From: Streptococcus oralis
GTDB lineage: Bacteria > Bacillota > Bacilli > Lactobacillales > Streptococcaceae
Length of the DNA: 64,000 nt
Reading direction: 5' to 3'
Assembly: GCF_002386345.1 (NCBI RefSeq)
Contig: NZ_CP023507.1
Span: forward strand, 1,116,001-1,180,000
Below the pieces are notes generated by a model, which ran no database searches, was not told the origin of the DNA, and worked only from the letters and a program-made list of their open reading frames with translations. Positions 1 through 9,745 of this stretch are shown here, piece after piece. A program made the position numbers and the translations under genes. Every line of letters begins with the position of its first letter. Positions within the stretch are counted from its first letter, which is position 1.

Positions 1-1418
1 TCAGCTTGGTTCCCTGTTGTTACAGTATCTTTCTTAGTTCCAACTTCGACAATCTCATCTACTGCTGGAGTGGTGATTTTGCTTGATTTCTCAACACGAC
101 CAGTTTCAACGCCATCTGTGTAAGTCACTGTATAAACAATGGTGCGAACACCCTTCTTACCAGCTGTCGTCACTTGACGACTTCCTTCTGGAAGGTCTGC
201 GTTCTGCACTTCTTTGACTTGGAAGGCAACATCTTCTGTCTTGGTCTCTTCCTTAGTCGTTACAACTGGGGCTACTACTTTCTTAGTTCCAACTTCAACA
301 ATCTCATCTACTGCTGGAGTGGTGATTGTGTTTGATTTCTCAACACGACCTGTTTCAACGCCGTCTGTGTATGTCACTGTATAAACAATGGTGCGAACAC
401 CCTTTTGACCAGCTGTCTTCACTCGGCGAACACCTTCAGCTAAGAGTGCATTTTCAACCTCACGAGTCTGGAAGGCAACTTCTTCAGTTTTGGTTACTTC
501 CTTAGTCGTTACAACAGCTTTTGAACCGGTATAAGTAATCTTGTTTTTGGCTGCTTTCTTGGTCTTGCGTGAAACTTCTTTACGAGATTTTTCAACACCA
601 TCCACTTTTGTCACTTCATAAGTGACTTCATCGATACCTTCTTCACCTTCTTCAACACGCGTTTGACCTTTATCCAGTGCTGGGTCTACTTTCGTTTCTT
701 CTTTGAAAGCAACTTTTTCCTCTACAGTCACTGTTTCTTTGGTTTCTACACCTGTTTTCTTAGTTCCAACTTCGATGATTTCTTCTACTGGTTCTTTGGT
801 AACTTTCTCGCTTTTCTTAGTACGAGCTGTTTCTTTACCATCTGTCAGTGTGATATCCCAAGTAATGGTCTTAGTACCTTTAACACCCGCTTGTTTCACG
901 TTGCGAGTACCTTCTGCAAGATCGGCATTGTTTTCGGTACGAGATGCATAAGGAATCTCTTCTGTTGTAGTGATTTCTTGATGCTCAACTTTTGGTTCCG
1001 CTGGTTGTTCCGTCTTACCAGCCAACAAAGCTTCAGCCTTGGCTTTCAACTCATTGTAGCGAGCTTCATATGCCACAAAACCTTTTTGACTTTCTGGACT
1101 CTTCATTGCCTTCTTTGCGGTAGGAAGGTACTTAGTAGCTTCCGCCAAACTATATTCTAATCCAGCTTTGTTGTCTTCATCATCCGGATTAGCTTTATAG
1201 TCAGCAATGGCAGCGTCTAGATCATTCAGTTTATCTCTAAATCGGAATGCCACGACTCTCTCTTGGCCATCTGGAATTTCTTCATCTTCCGCCGGTGTTT
1301 CTTCTGCATGCACTGTTGGAATTTGATATAGATCTGGAGCTACATGATACGTTGCTACTCCAAGAGCGTTTAAAGCAAGTATTGAAATCCCTAACTTTAA
1401 TAATTTTTTTCTACTCAT
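1..1418 (-). CDS. G5-repeat surface protein, 3' end outside window
   Basis: Partial gene: 472 codons are visible and the frame runs off the left edge. The start is ATG at 1418 behind an AAGGGA ribosome site. Residues 1-40 form a signal peptide with a likely cut after VHA. A charged helical stretch (about 45-135) follows, then about four tandem G5-type domains of roughly 80 residues, each ending in a version of EIVEVGTKK. The last two visible repeats are almost identical in DNA (about 20-290 and 265-550). G5 domains occur in cell-wall proteins and are linked to N-acetylglucosamine-containing polymers or to extended stalks. An LPxTG anchor is expected beyond the edge. It lies 75 bp after the giant adhesin gene, so it is probably the last gene of that operon. 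Confidence 0.8.
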   Translation of the reverse strand, partial: MSRKKLLKLGISILALNALGVATYHVAPDLYQIPTVHAEETPAEDEEIPDGQERVVAFRFRDKLNDLDAAIADYKANPDDEDNKAGLEYSLAEATKYLPTAKKAMKSPESQKGFVAYEARYNELKAKAEALLAGKTEQPAEPKVEHQEITTTEEIPYASRTENNADLAEGTRNVKQAGVKGTKTITWDITLTDGKETARTKKSEKVTKEPVEEIIEVGTKKTGVETKETVTVEEKVAFKEETKVDPALDKGQTRVEEGEEGIDEVTYEVTKVDGVEKSRKEVSRKTKKAAKNKITYTGSKAVVTTKEVTKTEEVAFQTREVENALLAEGVRRVKTAGQKGVRTIVYTVTYTDGVETGRVEKSNTITTPAVDEIVEVGTKKVVAPVVTTKEETKTEDVAFQVKEVQNADLPEGSRQVTTAGKKGVRTIVYTVTYTDGVETGRVEKSSKITTPAVDEIVEVGTKKDTVTTGNQA

Positions 1419-1449
1419 TCTTTTTCCCTTAACACTTTCAAAATACAGT

Positions 1450-1484
1450 AAGGAGGAGAGTAAATATTTCTACCCTCCTCTTAC
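1450..1484 (-). other. Intergenic hairpin between the two surface-protein genes
   Basis: GAGGAG...CTCCTC arms flank an AAATATTT centre and form a long imperfect hairpin just after the adhesin stop codon. No T-run follows on the minus strand, so it may be a processing or stability element or a weak terminator that lowers expression of the G5 gene. Confidence 0.35.
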
Positions 1485-1493
1485 TATGCAATC

Positions 1494-4400
1494 CTATTGT
1501 TCAGCTGTGTTTTTCCAAACTAGAAGTCCTGTAAGTCCAAGAATGAGAACTGCAATGACTTCAAAGAGTGTAGAAACTTCAGAACCTGTATTTGGCAAGT
1601 TTTTGCCTGGATCTTTTGGTGGAACTTCCCCCTCAGAAGGTGGAATATTTGGAGCCGGTGGTGTTACCGGTGTTGGTGGGAACACCACAACTGTGTTGGT
1701 AGATTGTGGGGTGTGATTGAAGCTTACTGTAGCTGTATTTGATACACCGTCCTGATACTTAGCGAAGTCTGTTCCTTCTTTGAAGTTTGTGTAAAGAACG
1801 AGAGTTACTTTACTTCCCTTCAAGGCTTCAAGAACATCCTTGTCGCTGATTTCAAGAGTCACAAGATTTTCAGTTTCATCGTAAGTAACAGTAGCAATTG
1901 CTTCCAACTCTTTACCTACTAATTCACCGCGGTCATTTGAAGACTTACTCAATTTATCAATAGCTGCTTGAAGCTTAGTTTGAGCTTCTTTTAGTTTCTT
2001 GATTTCATTTTCAAGTTTCTCTTGTTGTTGTTTCTTATCAGCTGGTGCTAATTCTGCTTCTTTCTCTGCTGGTGCTTGAAGTTTAGCCAAGTTTTCTTCA
2101 GCTGCTTTCAACTCTACTTCCAAGCTTGCAAGATCTTGACTTGATTCGCTAGTTGCAGGTTTATTATCTTCTGTTGCAGAAGAATCAGATGTAGCTGGTG
2201 TTGTAGTTTCAGCTGGTTTAGCTGGCTGCGCTGCCTTAGCTGCTTCCAACTTCGCTTTCAATTCAGCCACTTTCGCTTCCGCCACTTTCAAATCTTCCTT
2301 CTTGTTAGCCTCTGTTGAAGTCTCATCAGTTGACTTACCTGTCAAAGCTTTGAGTTCTTTCTCAGACTGTTCAAGTTGGGCTTGAAGAGTTGCTTTGATC
2401 TTGTCAAATTGAGCGTTTTCAACTTTGAGGGCGATGCGGTCAAGGTTCACTTTGAGGACTTGATTGATTTTATCACTGATTGTGAAGTTCGTCAATTCCG
2501 TCTTCTTGATGCGACCGTACTCATCTTTCAAGGCATTTCCATTTTCATCCTTAGGATCTGCAGGAACGAGCGTTGAAATGTCGAAGCGGAATGTTTCATC
2601 TGCTTCTTTCAATCTGTAACCACCAGTTGGATTTGATCCATCTTCTGGTCCAACAGTCTTAGAAGGTTCATTTGGTTTTGGTTCAGTTGGTTTTTCTGGG
2701 TCACGTGGTTTCACCGTTACCGGTTTTGATTCCTTGCTGCCAGATTGACCATTGGCATCCTTGAAGTTAACACTTGCTTTGTTTGGTACCAATTGATCCT
2801 TATAAGGAGTCAAATCGCTATGCGCTTTGAGTTTAGCTGGGATGTACAATTGAATCTCTTTGAAGCCTTTTAGTCGAGCGAAATCTTTCACTTTTACAGT
2901 GACAGTGTTTCCTTCAACACTTGTTTCAAGAGCTCCATTTGCATCACGACCGTCCACATAGGCTACTGGCGTATCAGCGATTGCCAAAACAGATTCAAGT
3001 GTATCTGTTACGGTGAACTCTTTGTACTTATCAATATCTTTTGGTAAAGCTGTATTGACATTGTACATGTAAGGTGCATCGTATTCGACATCCAAGTGGT
3101 CCAAGGTACGGTTGATTTTCTTCGTAATTTCTGGTTCTGGTTCTTTTGGAACGATAACCGGAACTTTATTCGAGTCTTTGTGTAGCCCTGGTCTATTTGG
3201 AATGTTTGCATCATAAGAAGCCGTATTTGGAACAGTGAATCCACGATCTGTTAGATATGGAGTCAAATCAGCTCCCGCTTTAATCTTAGCAGTGAAGCTC
3301 AATTCAACAGCTTGACCGCCATTGGCTTTCACTTGTTCCTTTGTAAGGGTCAAGGTAATCGTTTGACCTTCTACCTTGATTTGACTTGCATCAAGAGCTT
3401 GACCATTCAAGATTGCACTTGCTGAACCTGCATAATCAAGAACAGACTCAAGTGTATCACTTACGCTGAAGGCTGTCGCATCTGTTGGGACACTTGTTTT
3501 CACGTTGTATGTGAAAATTTGATCACGATCAGCGAGTGTTTCTTCAGCTTTAGTATTGACATCTTTCTTGATTTCTGGCTCTTCTGGTGTTGGTGGCGTT
3601 ACTGGAACTTCATTAGAGTCTTTCGTAAAGCCTGGTTTGTTTGGTAGATCTGCCTTGTAAGCTGCCTTGTTAGGAACTTTCACAGTCTTATCTTCTGATA
3701 GGTAAGCAGACAAGTTCGCGCCGGCTTTGATCTTCGCGTCGAATGTTAATTCAACTGCTTGACCACCATTGACTTTCACTTGTTCCTCTGTAAGCGTCAA
3801 GGTAATCGTTTGTCCTTCTACCTTGATTTGACTGGCATCAAGAGCTTGACCATTCAATTTAGCACTTGAAGTTCCTGCGAATTCAAGAACGTCCACTAGG
3901 GTATCTGTGACTGAGAAGGCTGTCGCATCTTGCGCTACACTTGTTTTCACGTTGTATGTGAAGACTTGGTCGCGTTTGTCAAGAGTTTCAGATTCTTTGC
4001 CGTTCACATCTTTCTTGATTTCTGGCTCGTCTGGTGTTGGAGGTGTTACTGGGACTTCGTTAGAGTCCTTGTGATATTTCGGATTGTGATCAATATCATA
4101 AGAAGCCTTATTCGGAATCTCTGTCTTACCATCTTTATTCACATAAGCTGATAAGTTGGCATTATCTCTAATCTTAGCCTTGAAATTCACTTCAATGGAC
4201 TTACCTGCATCTGCTTTTACAGAAGCTTCTGTAAAGGCAACTTTGATGACTTGACCAGAAAGTGTCACTGTCGCCTTCGATCCTGCATCCTCACCATCAA
4301 GTTTAACAGTGGCTGAAGCATTCTCACCAACAAATTCTAGAACTTCTTTCAACTCGTCTGTCATCTCAAACACAGTTGCGCTGGCAGGCATTGTTGTTTT

Positions 4401-7400
4401 CAAAGTATAAGTAAACTCTTCATTACGTTTTGCAAGATCATAACGTTCTGCTCCGTTTACTTCCTTCTTAAGCTCTGGAGTAGTGGTTGGTGGTGGTGTA
4501 ACGGTAACTGGTTTTGATTCTTTCTTAGAATCAGGATTATCATTAATGATGTAGCTAGCAGTATTTGGTACTACCGGCTTGTCTTTTGATTCATTTGGAT
4601 AAGCTGCTAAGAGTGCATCAAAGGTAATGCCTTCCTTCACCTTAGCCTTAAATGAAACTTGTACAGCTTTACCAGCATATTGTTTCACTTGCTCTTTACC
4701 AAATGTGACCGTCAAACGTTGACCTTCTGTTGTTACAGTGAGGTCTTGAACAGCTTGGCCATCAACAGTGACCGTTGCTTCTCCTTCAAATGCCAATTCT
4801 TTGACGATATCATCTGAAATGGTGAAGCTATCTGCCACATGTGGAACCGTTGAGTCAATCGTATAAGTAAAGATTTCTGATAACTTACCAAGATCTGCGT
4901 GTTCCTGACCATTCACCTTCTTCGTGATTGGTGGTGGTGTAACAGTGACTGGCTTGGTTTCTTTCTCACCTTGTTGGTCATTCTTGTTGGTGTAAGTAAT
5001 CTTAGCTTTGTTCTCAATAGATGGAACAGTTGAGCCTTTCTTCACTTTGGCATGAATCACGAGCTCTACTTCTTGGTTACCGTAGTCACCCGCATTCGCA
5101 AAATCTTTCATCGTTGCAGTCACGGTTTGACCTTGAACTGTTACATCGAAGAATTTCGCTGCCGCTCCCTTGATTTCAGCTTGACCTGAAGTCAAGTTCT
5201 CATCCAAGGTATCCGTTACAACGAAGGACTTGTACGTTGTAATATCATTTGGCAATTTCGCTTTGATATTATAAGTAAAGTCGGTTTCCGCACCGATTGT
5301 TGCCTCTGTCAGTGTTTCGTTGATTTTCTTATCAACACCTGGTTCTGATGGAGGAGTTACGGTGACAGGTTTCGTTTCTTTTTCTCCGCTATGATCGTTC
5401 TTATCTGTGAAGCTGAACTTCGCAGTATTTGGAATGTTGATACGAGTCACTCCATCATTGATCTTAGCTGGAATAATCAATTCCACTTCTTGACCAGCAA
5501 GGTCTGTAGCGTTCGCAAAGTCCTTCATCGTTGCAGTCACGGTTTGACCCTCAACTGTTACATCAAAGAAGGCTGCAGCTGCTCCTTTGATAACTGGTTT
5601 GCTTGAAGTTTCATTGATAACTGACAAATCTCCTTCAAGTGTATCTGTAATCACAAATTTCTTGTAATCTGTAATATCGGTTGGAAGTTTTGTCTTAATG
5701 TTGTAGTTATACGCTTGACCTGTCGCGATATCTAAGTGATCAAGAGTTTCATTGATCTTCTTCGTTACAGGAGGTGGCGTTACGGTGACAGGTTTCGATT
5801 CAACTTCTTTCTCTACATTATTCTCATTTGTAAAGGAAATAGAAGCCTTGTTTTCAATGGTTGTACCTGTCACACCATTTTTAACTTTTGCAGGAATGAC
5901 TAGTTCAACAGTTGAGTATTTTGCAAGTTCACCAAACTGACCATCCTTCACCGTTGCCGTAATCTCTTGGCCATTGGTGTGGATATCAAAGAGGGCCGCT
6001 GCAGAACCTTTAATACTTACGTCTCCTGCAAGTTCCAAATTAGCATCCAGTGTATCACGAATCACAAATTTCTTGTAATTAGCAACATCACTTGGTACTG
6101 CTGTTGTAATATTGTAGTTGTATGGTTGCCCATCAAACGTTTGGAAGCTATCCAAGTTTTCATTGATTTTCTTATCAATCGTTGGTTCTTTTGGTTTTGG
6201 TGGGGTAACCGTTACTTCGTTAGAGGTTTGTTTCACATCGTTCAAGATCACATCCGCTGTATTTGGTACTTTTACTTGACCATCTTTCTTGTATTTAGAA
6301 AGATCAGCACCTTTACGGATTTTCGCCTTAAAGGTTAATTCTACATATTGAATGTCTTTCACCTTACGGCGATTCACTTTACGAGTGATTTTTTCAAGAT
6401 TAGTTTTGTCTAGTGTCAACGAAACGGTTTGACCTGAAACGGTTGTCGCACCTTTCAAATCAGCGTTATCTTTTCCACCGAGTTTTACATTCAAACTATC
6501 TGCTTGAACTTCTAACTCTGGAACAACTGTATCTGTCAGCGTAAAGTTGTCCGCAATACCTGGCCATGGAGCAGTCACCTTGTACTCAAAGAGTTCCTCT
6601 TCTGCCTTCAAATCTTCATGTTCTTTGTCATTAACCTTCTTCGTAATCTCTGTTACTACTGGCGGTTTCACGTAAACTGGATTTGAACGGCGAATGGTAC
6701 TTGGTTTGGTATCTGTTTTGGCATGCGCATCTTGGTTTGGTTGATTGTCATCACCATTCCACATGATGTTCCCTTGGTTTAGGAGACCAAATCCATTACT
6801 TTCCTGAAGGAGAGCCATGAATTCTTTACTTGATTGATTATTGCGGTATTGTTCTTTCAAACGAACCTTAATGGTCATTTGAGCTTTCTTCAATACCAAG
6901 TAATTATAGTTGGATCCTTTAGCAGGAACATCCGCAACCACGACACTTTGAGGGTTGCCTTCTGAATCATCTTGACTAACTACACGAGTGGTCCATTTTT
7001 CTCCATTTGGTCCAGTAGCTGAACTTTCAACCACTTCCAAACGGTAGTCAAGTGGGTCTGTCAACATGACGTTCTTTTCAAATTCGTAGGCTACGTTATT
7101 GAAGTTGTAATCAAGAGTATAGGTGAACTCCTCTGCCTTGTCTGACAATTGTGCAGAATAGGCTTTTTTCTTTGTCAAACCAAGCGGGTCATCAATTTCT
7201 CCCAAGTCATTACTCTTATCTGCGTCGGTAATTTTCTTAGTGACACTTGGGTAACAGTACTCGAGTTTTTGAACTTCAACTTTTTCATTACGTCCACCGA
7301 TTTTTTGAGTTGAAAATTCACCTGTCTTGAAGACACCCGTCAATTCAGGAACTGTAACTTCTTCGTTTACAGGTTTATAATCAGCTGGCGGATCAACTTC

Positions 7401-8768
7401 ATCCTCTTCATTCGTTTCAGGAGCACGAGCTTCCTTACTCAAATCATAGTCGAAATTGTTATTACCTGGATTGAAGACACTATCGGGTACATAGATTGTG
7501 ACATTGTCACCTTCTTGATTGATTCGACCACGAATTTGTTTTGATGGATCTGTGACTTTTTCAACAACAGTCTTGTCATTGATTCGAACAGCATCCACCT
7601 TATATCCAGGTGTAACAGTGAACTCACCTTTGATGTCTTCCTTGATCAACGCTGCAGCTACAGATTCTAAAATCTTTTGTGAGAACACATCAATGTTATT
7701 CTGTTCATTAACATAGAAGGAAACGTTCTTTCCGTTCACAACCTTATCTGGTGAAGCCATCGATTGAAGTGCGTCGTGGAAGATGGCTTGCACTGAACGG
7801 TTGTCCCCAATATTAATAGTGTTACCGAAACCATTTAGATAAGCTGGACCATATTGATAATATGGTTCAGTGAAATTATCAACACGTTCCCAGAAACCTA
7901 CAACCACAGAACCTTCTGAACCAACCGCTGCTTTCAGCTGATCACCAGCATCTCTCAACTCATTGGCACGACCAGTAATATCTTGAGCCGCTTCTGGATA
8001 GCTATTTACTCCCCAAGCACGTTGAATAGCATCTGTTCTTGTCCAGCTCTTGTCCATAACCACTGTGTTAGTCCCTGGCAGACGGTAACCGTTGGCTACC
8101 CCATCCGTTACCAGGAGGAAGACCGTCTTCCGACCGTTTTCCATATTGCCTTTGACACGGTTGTACTGAGCGATTGTATCATCAATCGCAGGAACAGTTG
8201 GGGTCCCACCATCAACAGCAATATTATCAATGAAGCTATGAACTTTATTTTGATCGCTTGTTAAGCCACTATTGCCATAGGTGTAGTTTTTTCCAGTCGA
8301 ATTCGCATCAGTATATACGTTCGCAGGGTTACCACTAAAATCATTGTTTTCAAAGTAACGCACCTGATCCAAACCTTGGTAAGAAGCAACGAAGACCCGG
8401 TCAGTTGTTCGAGGGTCGTCAGTCTTAACGAGATAAGGATTTGTCTCATCGTATTGTTCTGGGCTAACATAAGTCGTCAACCGTTTAAGAGCACGTTTGA
8501 CACTTGGAATCGTTTCTCGGAATGATCCACTGGCATCCTGCAGGATAACCAAGTCAATTGGTTTACGCGGAACTGTCCATTCCGTCTTTTCTGATTTCTT
8601 TATCTTACGATAACATCCATTCTGGATAATTTCCGTATTATCTCCTACTCGAATTACCTCAGTTTCATCAGCCGCACCACGACCGAAACGTAAACTAGCT
8701 AATCCTAATGGCACAGAGAGAAACAGAATCGTAAACAGAATGGAGACCTTTTTAATGAAATCTCTCAT
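1494..8768 (-). CDS. Giant LPxTG VWA adhesin with tandem isopeptide-type domains
   Basis: Protein of 2424 residues. Signal peptide 1-24; VWA domain about 70-400 with MIDAS D78-x-S80-x-S82, a GGTPT threonine and an LLVTDG aspartate; a degenerate first fimbrial (D2-like) domain about 505-690; then nine repeats of about 147 residues (696-2026). Each repeat has the triad of intramolecular isopeptide domains: K in KK(I/V)N, D in (T/S)D(T/E)L, N in (P/E)N(T/K)A. A tenth domain (about 2030-2350) is split by a helical coiled-coil insert of roughly 190 residues. LPNTG at 2391-2395, a hydrophobic helix and a charged tail direct sortase A anchoring. The only two cysteines are C52 and C505, on either side of the VWA domain. 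The family is related to streptococcal SspB-type isopeptide adhesins; the ligand is unknown. The start has only a weak ribosome site. Confidence 0.9.
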   Translation of the reverse strand: MRDFIKKVSILFTILFLSVPLGLASLRFGRGAADETEVIRVGDNTEIIQNGCYRKIKKSEKTEWTVPRKPIDLVILQDASGSFRETIPSVKRALKRLTTYVSPEQYDETNPYLVKTDDPRTTDRVFVASYQGLDQVRYFENNDFSGNPANVYTDANSTGKNYTYGNSGLTSDQNKVHSFIDNIAVDGGTPTVPAIDDTIAQYNRVKGNMENGRKTVFLLVTDGVANGYRLPGTNTVVMDKSWTRTDAIQRAWGVNSYPEAAQDITGRANELRDAGDQLKAAVGSEGSVVVGFWERVDNFTEPYYQYGPAYLNGFGNTINIGDNRSVQAIFHDALQSMASPDKVVNGKNVSFYVNEQNNIDVFSQKILESVAAALIKEDIKGEFTVTPGYKVDAVRINDKTVVEKVTDPSKQIRGRINQEGDNVTIYVPDSVFNPGNNNFDYDLSKEARAPETNEEDEVDPPADYKPVNEEVTVPELTGVFKTGEFSTQKIGGRNEKVEVQKLEYCYPSVTKKITDADKSNDLGEIDDPLGLTKKKAYSAQLSDKAEEFTYTLDYNFNNVAYEFEKNVMLTDPLDYRLEVVESSATGPNGEKWTTRVVSQDDSEGNPQSVVVADVPAKGSNYNYLVLKKAQMTIKVRLKEQYRNNQSSKEFMALLQESNGFGLLNQGNIMWNGDDNQPNQDAHAKTDTKPSTIRRSNPVYVKPPVVTEITKKVNDKEHEDLKAEEELFEYKVTAPWPGIADNFTLTDTVVPELEVQADSLNVKLGGKDNADLKGATTVSGQTVSLTLDKTNLEKITRKVNRRKVKDIQYVELTFKAKIRKGADLSKYKKDGQVKVPNTADVILNDVKQTSNEVTVTPPKPKEPTIDKKINENLDSFQTFDGQPYNYNITTAVPSDVANYKKFVIRDTLDANLELAGDVSIKGSAAALFDIHTNGQEITATVKDGQFGELAKYSTVELVIPAKVKNGVTGTTIENKASISFTNENNVEKEVESKPVTVTPPPVTKKINETLDHLDIATGQAYNYNIKTKLPTDITDYKKFVITDTLEGDLSVINETSSKPVIKGAAAAFFDVTVEGQTVTATMKDFANATDLAGQEVELIIPAKINDGVTRINIPNTAKFSFTDKNDHSGEKETKPVTVTPPSEPGVDKKINETLTEATIGAETDFTYNIKAKLPNDITTYKSFVVTDTLDENLTSGQAEIKGAAAKFFDVTVQGQTVTATMKDFANAGDYGNQEVELVIHAKVKKGSTVPSIENKAKITYTNKNDQQGEKETKPVTVTPPPITKKVNGQEHADLGKLSEIFTYTIDSTVPHVADSFTISDDIVKELAFEGEATVTVDGQAVQDLTVTTEGQRLTVTFGKEQVKQYAGKAVQVSFKAKVKEGITFDALLAAYPNESKDKPVVPNTASYIINDNPDSKKESKPVTVTPPPTTTPELKKEVNGAERYDLAKRNEEFTYTLKTTMPASATVFEMTDELKEVLEFVGENASATVKLDGEDAGSKATVTLSGQVIKVAFTEASVKADAGKSIEVNFKAKIRDNANLSAYVNKDGKTEIPNKASYDIDHNPKYHKDSNEVPVTPPTPDEPEIKKDVNGKESETLDKRDQVFTYNVKTSVAQDATAFSVTDTLVDVLEFAGTSSAKLNGQALDASQIKVEGQTITLTLTEEQVKVNGGQAVELTFDAKIKAGANLSAYLSEDKTVKVPNKAAYKADLPNKPGFTKDSNEVPVTPPTPEEPEIKKDVNTKAEETLADRDQIFTYNVKTSVPTDATAFSVSDTLESVLDYAGSASAILNGQALDASQIKVEGQTITLTLTKEQVKANGGQAVELSFTAKIKAGADLTPYLTDRGFTVPNTASYDANIPNRPGLHKDSNKVPVIVPKEPEPEITKKINRTLDHLDVEYDAPYMYNVNTALPKDIDKYKEFTVTDTLESVLAIADTPVAYVDGRDANGALETSVEGNTVTVKVKDFARLKGFKEIQLYIPAKLKAHSDLTPYKDQLVPNKASVNFKDANGQSGSKESKPVTVKPRDPEKPTEPKPNEPSKTVGPEDGSNPTGGYRLKEADETFRFDISTLVPADPKDENGNALKDEYGRIKKTELTNFTISDKINQVLKVNLDRIALKVENAQFDKIKATLQAQLEQSEKELKALTGKSTDETSTEANKKEDLKVAEAKVAELKAKLEAAKAAQPAKPAETTTPATSDSSATEDNKPATSESSQDLASLEVELKAAEENLAKLQAPAEKEAELAPADKKQQQEKLENEIKKLKEAQTKLQAAIDKLSKSSNDRGELVGKELEAIATVTYDETENLVTLEISDKDVLEALKGSKVTLVLYTNFKEGTDFAKYQDGVSNTATVSFNHTPQSTNTVVVFPPTPVTPPAPNIPPSEGEVPPKDPGKNLPNTGSEVSTLFEVIAVLILGLTGLLVWKNTAEQ

Positions 8769-8829
8769 AATTTTCTCTGAAATCCTATTGCGATTTCTTC
8801 TTCCTCCTTTTTTCCGAAATGAATGTATG

Positions 8830-9417
8830 TTAGTTTAGCAGTTCTTGTAACTCTTTCGAGAAATTTTCAGCAGTGGTATGATTTACTAATACATTCTTTA
8901 CCTGTTGCTGTTTTGTCACAAGATACATACTTGGTATGGTTTGAACCTGTAAAAGATCGGCTGCGGACTGATCTTCGTCATAATAATACGGGAAAGTATA
9001 TCCTTTTTCTTTGATATACTGATCAGCAGTTTCCTTTGTTTCTTTTCCTGGTTCGTTCATATTCAGAAGAACAAAATGAATTTGATCTCCATACTTTTCA
9101 TACATCTGCTGAACAATGGGTAGTTGTTTCTGGCAATGCGGACACCAACTAGCCCATTCGACAACTAATATAGGTTTATCATACAGTTCCGAGATAGCAA
9201 TCAATTTTCCATCTTGAGAGGTCATTTTAAATTCTGGAAGTTGTTGACCTTTTAAACTCAAAGCTGAATTGTTCTCATCGCTTGAAGTCGATTGCGAAAC
9301 TGAAGACGTTCCTATATCTCCATCCTTAGTGGGTCTAGTGAAATAAATTAAACCCACCGCTAAAGCTATGATGACTCCTACTGCTAAAAATGGAAGCCAC
9401 CACTTGTCTTTTTTCAT
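8830..9417 (-). CDS. Membrane-anchored extracytoplasmic thioredoxin (TlpA/SdbA-like)
   Basis: A 195-residue thiol-disulfide oxidoreductase. Residues 8-26 form an uncleaved N-terminal membrane helix, 30-55 a Ser/Thr-rich linker, and the rest a thioredoxin fold with active site W91-C92-P93-H94-C95 and a cis-proline loop (TIPS). The domain should face outside the membrane. It is the first gene of the surface-protein operon, 61 bp before the adhesin gene. Relatives in streptococci (SdbA, Etrx) make or reduce disulfides in exported proteins; a CPHC motif is DsbA-like, which suggests an oxidase. The neighbouring adhesin has exactly two cysteines, so it is the obvious candidate substrate (inference). 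Start ATG at 9417 with AAAGGAG. Confidence 0.85.
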   Translation of the reverse strand: MKKDKWWLPFLAVGVIIALAVGLIYFTRPTKDGDIGTSSVSQSTSSDENNSALSLKGQQLPEFKMTSQDGKLIAISELYDKPILVVEWASWCPHCQKQLPIVQQMYEKYGDQIHFVLLNMNEPGKETKETADQYIKEKGYTFPYYYDEDQSAADLLQVQTIPSMYLVTKQQQVKNVLVNHTTAENFSKELQELLN

Positions 9418-9498
9418 AATATCTCCTTTCTATTAAGATGTGAAAGCGAGTTAGGTACTTTCAAATTTTGGACATAAGCCCACTCTAACCCAAATATC

Positions 9499-9527
9499 AT
9501 TTTATCATTTTGAAATCTTTATTTCAA
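9499..9527 (-). promoter_or_regulatory. Promoter of the thioredoxin-adhesin-G5 operon
   Basis: Minus-strand -35 TTGAAA (9522-9527), 17-bp spacer, -10 TAAAAT (9499-9504) preceded by TGA (extended -10). The leader is about 80 nt. The rest of the 325-bp gap 9421-9745 holds only the phoH terminator hairpin near 9717-9742 and AT-rich DNA with no gene that I can see. Confidence 0.65.
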
Positions 9528-9715
9528 TAAAATTTATCGTAATTTTTCCTATTAATTGCTAAGAAAATTAAGAAAAAATAAAATTTATAATAAGTTAACT
9601 TAAATGTGGTGGTTTCAGCACTAATATTTCTAGATTTTTACCAACTTCAGATTAAAATCATCATTATTCTGTCTATAATAAATTAGCCATACAACTTTTT
9701 ATACAGGGCAACTTA

Positions 9716-9742
9716 AAAGCAGTTCACATCTGAACTGCTTTT
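9716..9742 (-). terminator. Bidirectional terminator after phoH
   Basis: AGCAGTTCA/TGAACTGCT stem with a 4-nt loop. T-runs lie on both sides, so it can stop phoH transcription and any plus-strand transcription. Confidence 0.75.
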
Positions 9743-9745
9743 TTG

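Noticed and set aside
663..1160. Plus-strand open frame of 165 codons opposite the G5 gene
   Set aside because: Antisense shadow of a repeat-rich coding region; Phe/Cys-rich translation, no ribosome site.
5967..6338. Plus-strand open frame inside the adhesin gene
   Set aside because: Antisense to a clearly coding, repeated region; composition not protein-like.
9674..9742. Small RNA from a plus-strand TATAAT to the phoH terminator
   Set aside because: No -35 and only about 55 nt; the hairpin is explained as the phoH terminator.
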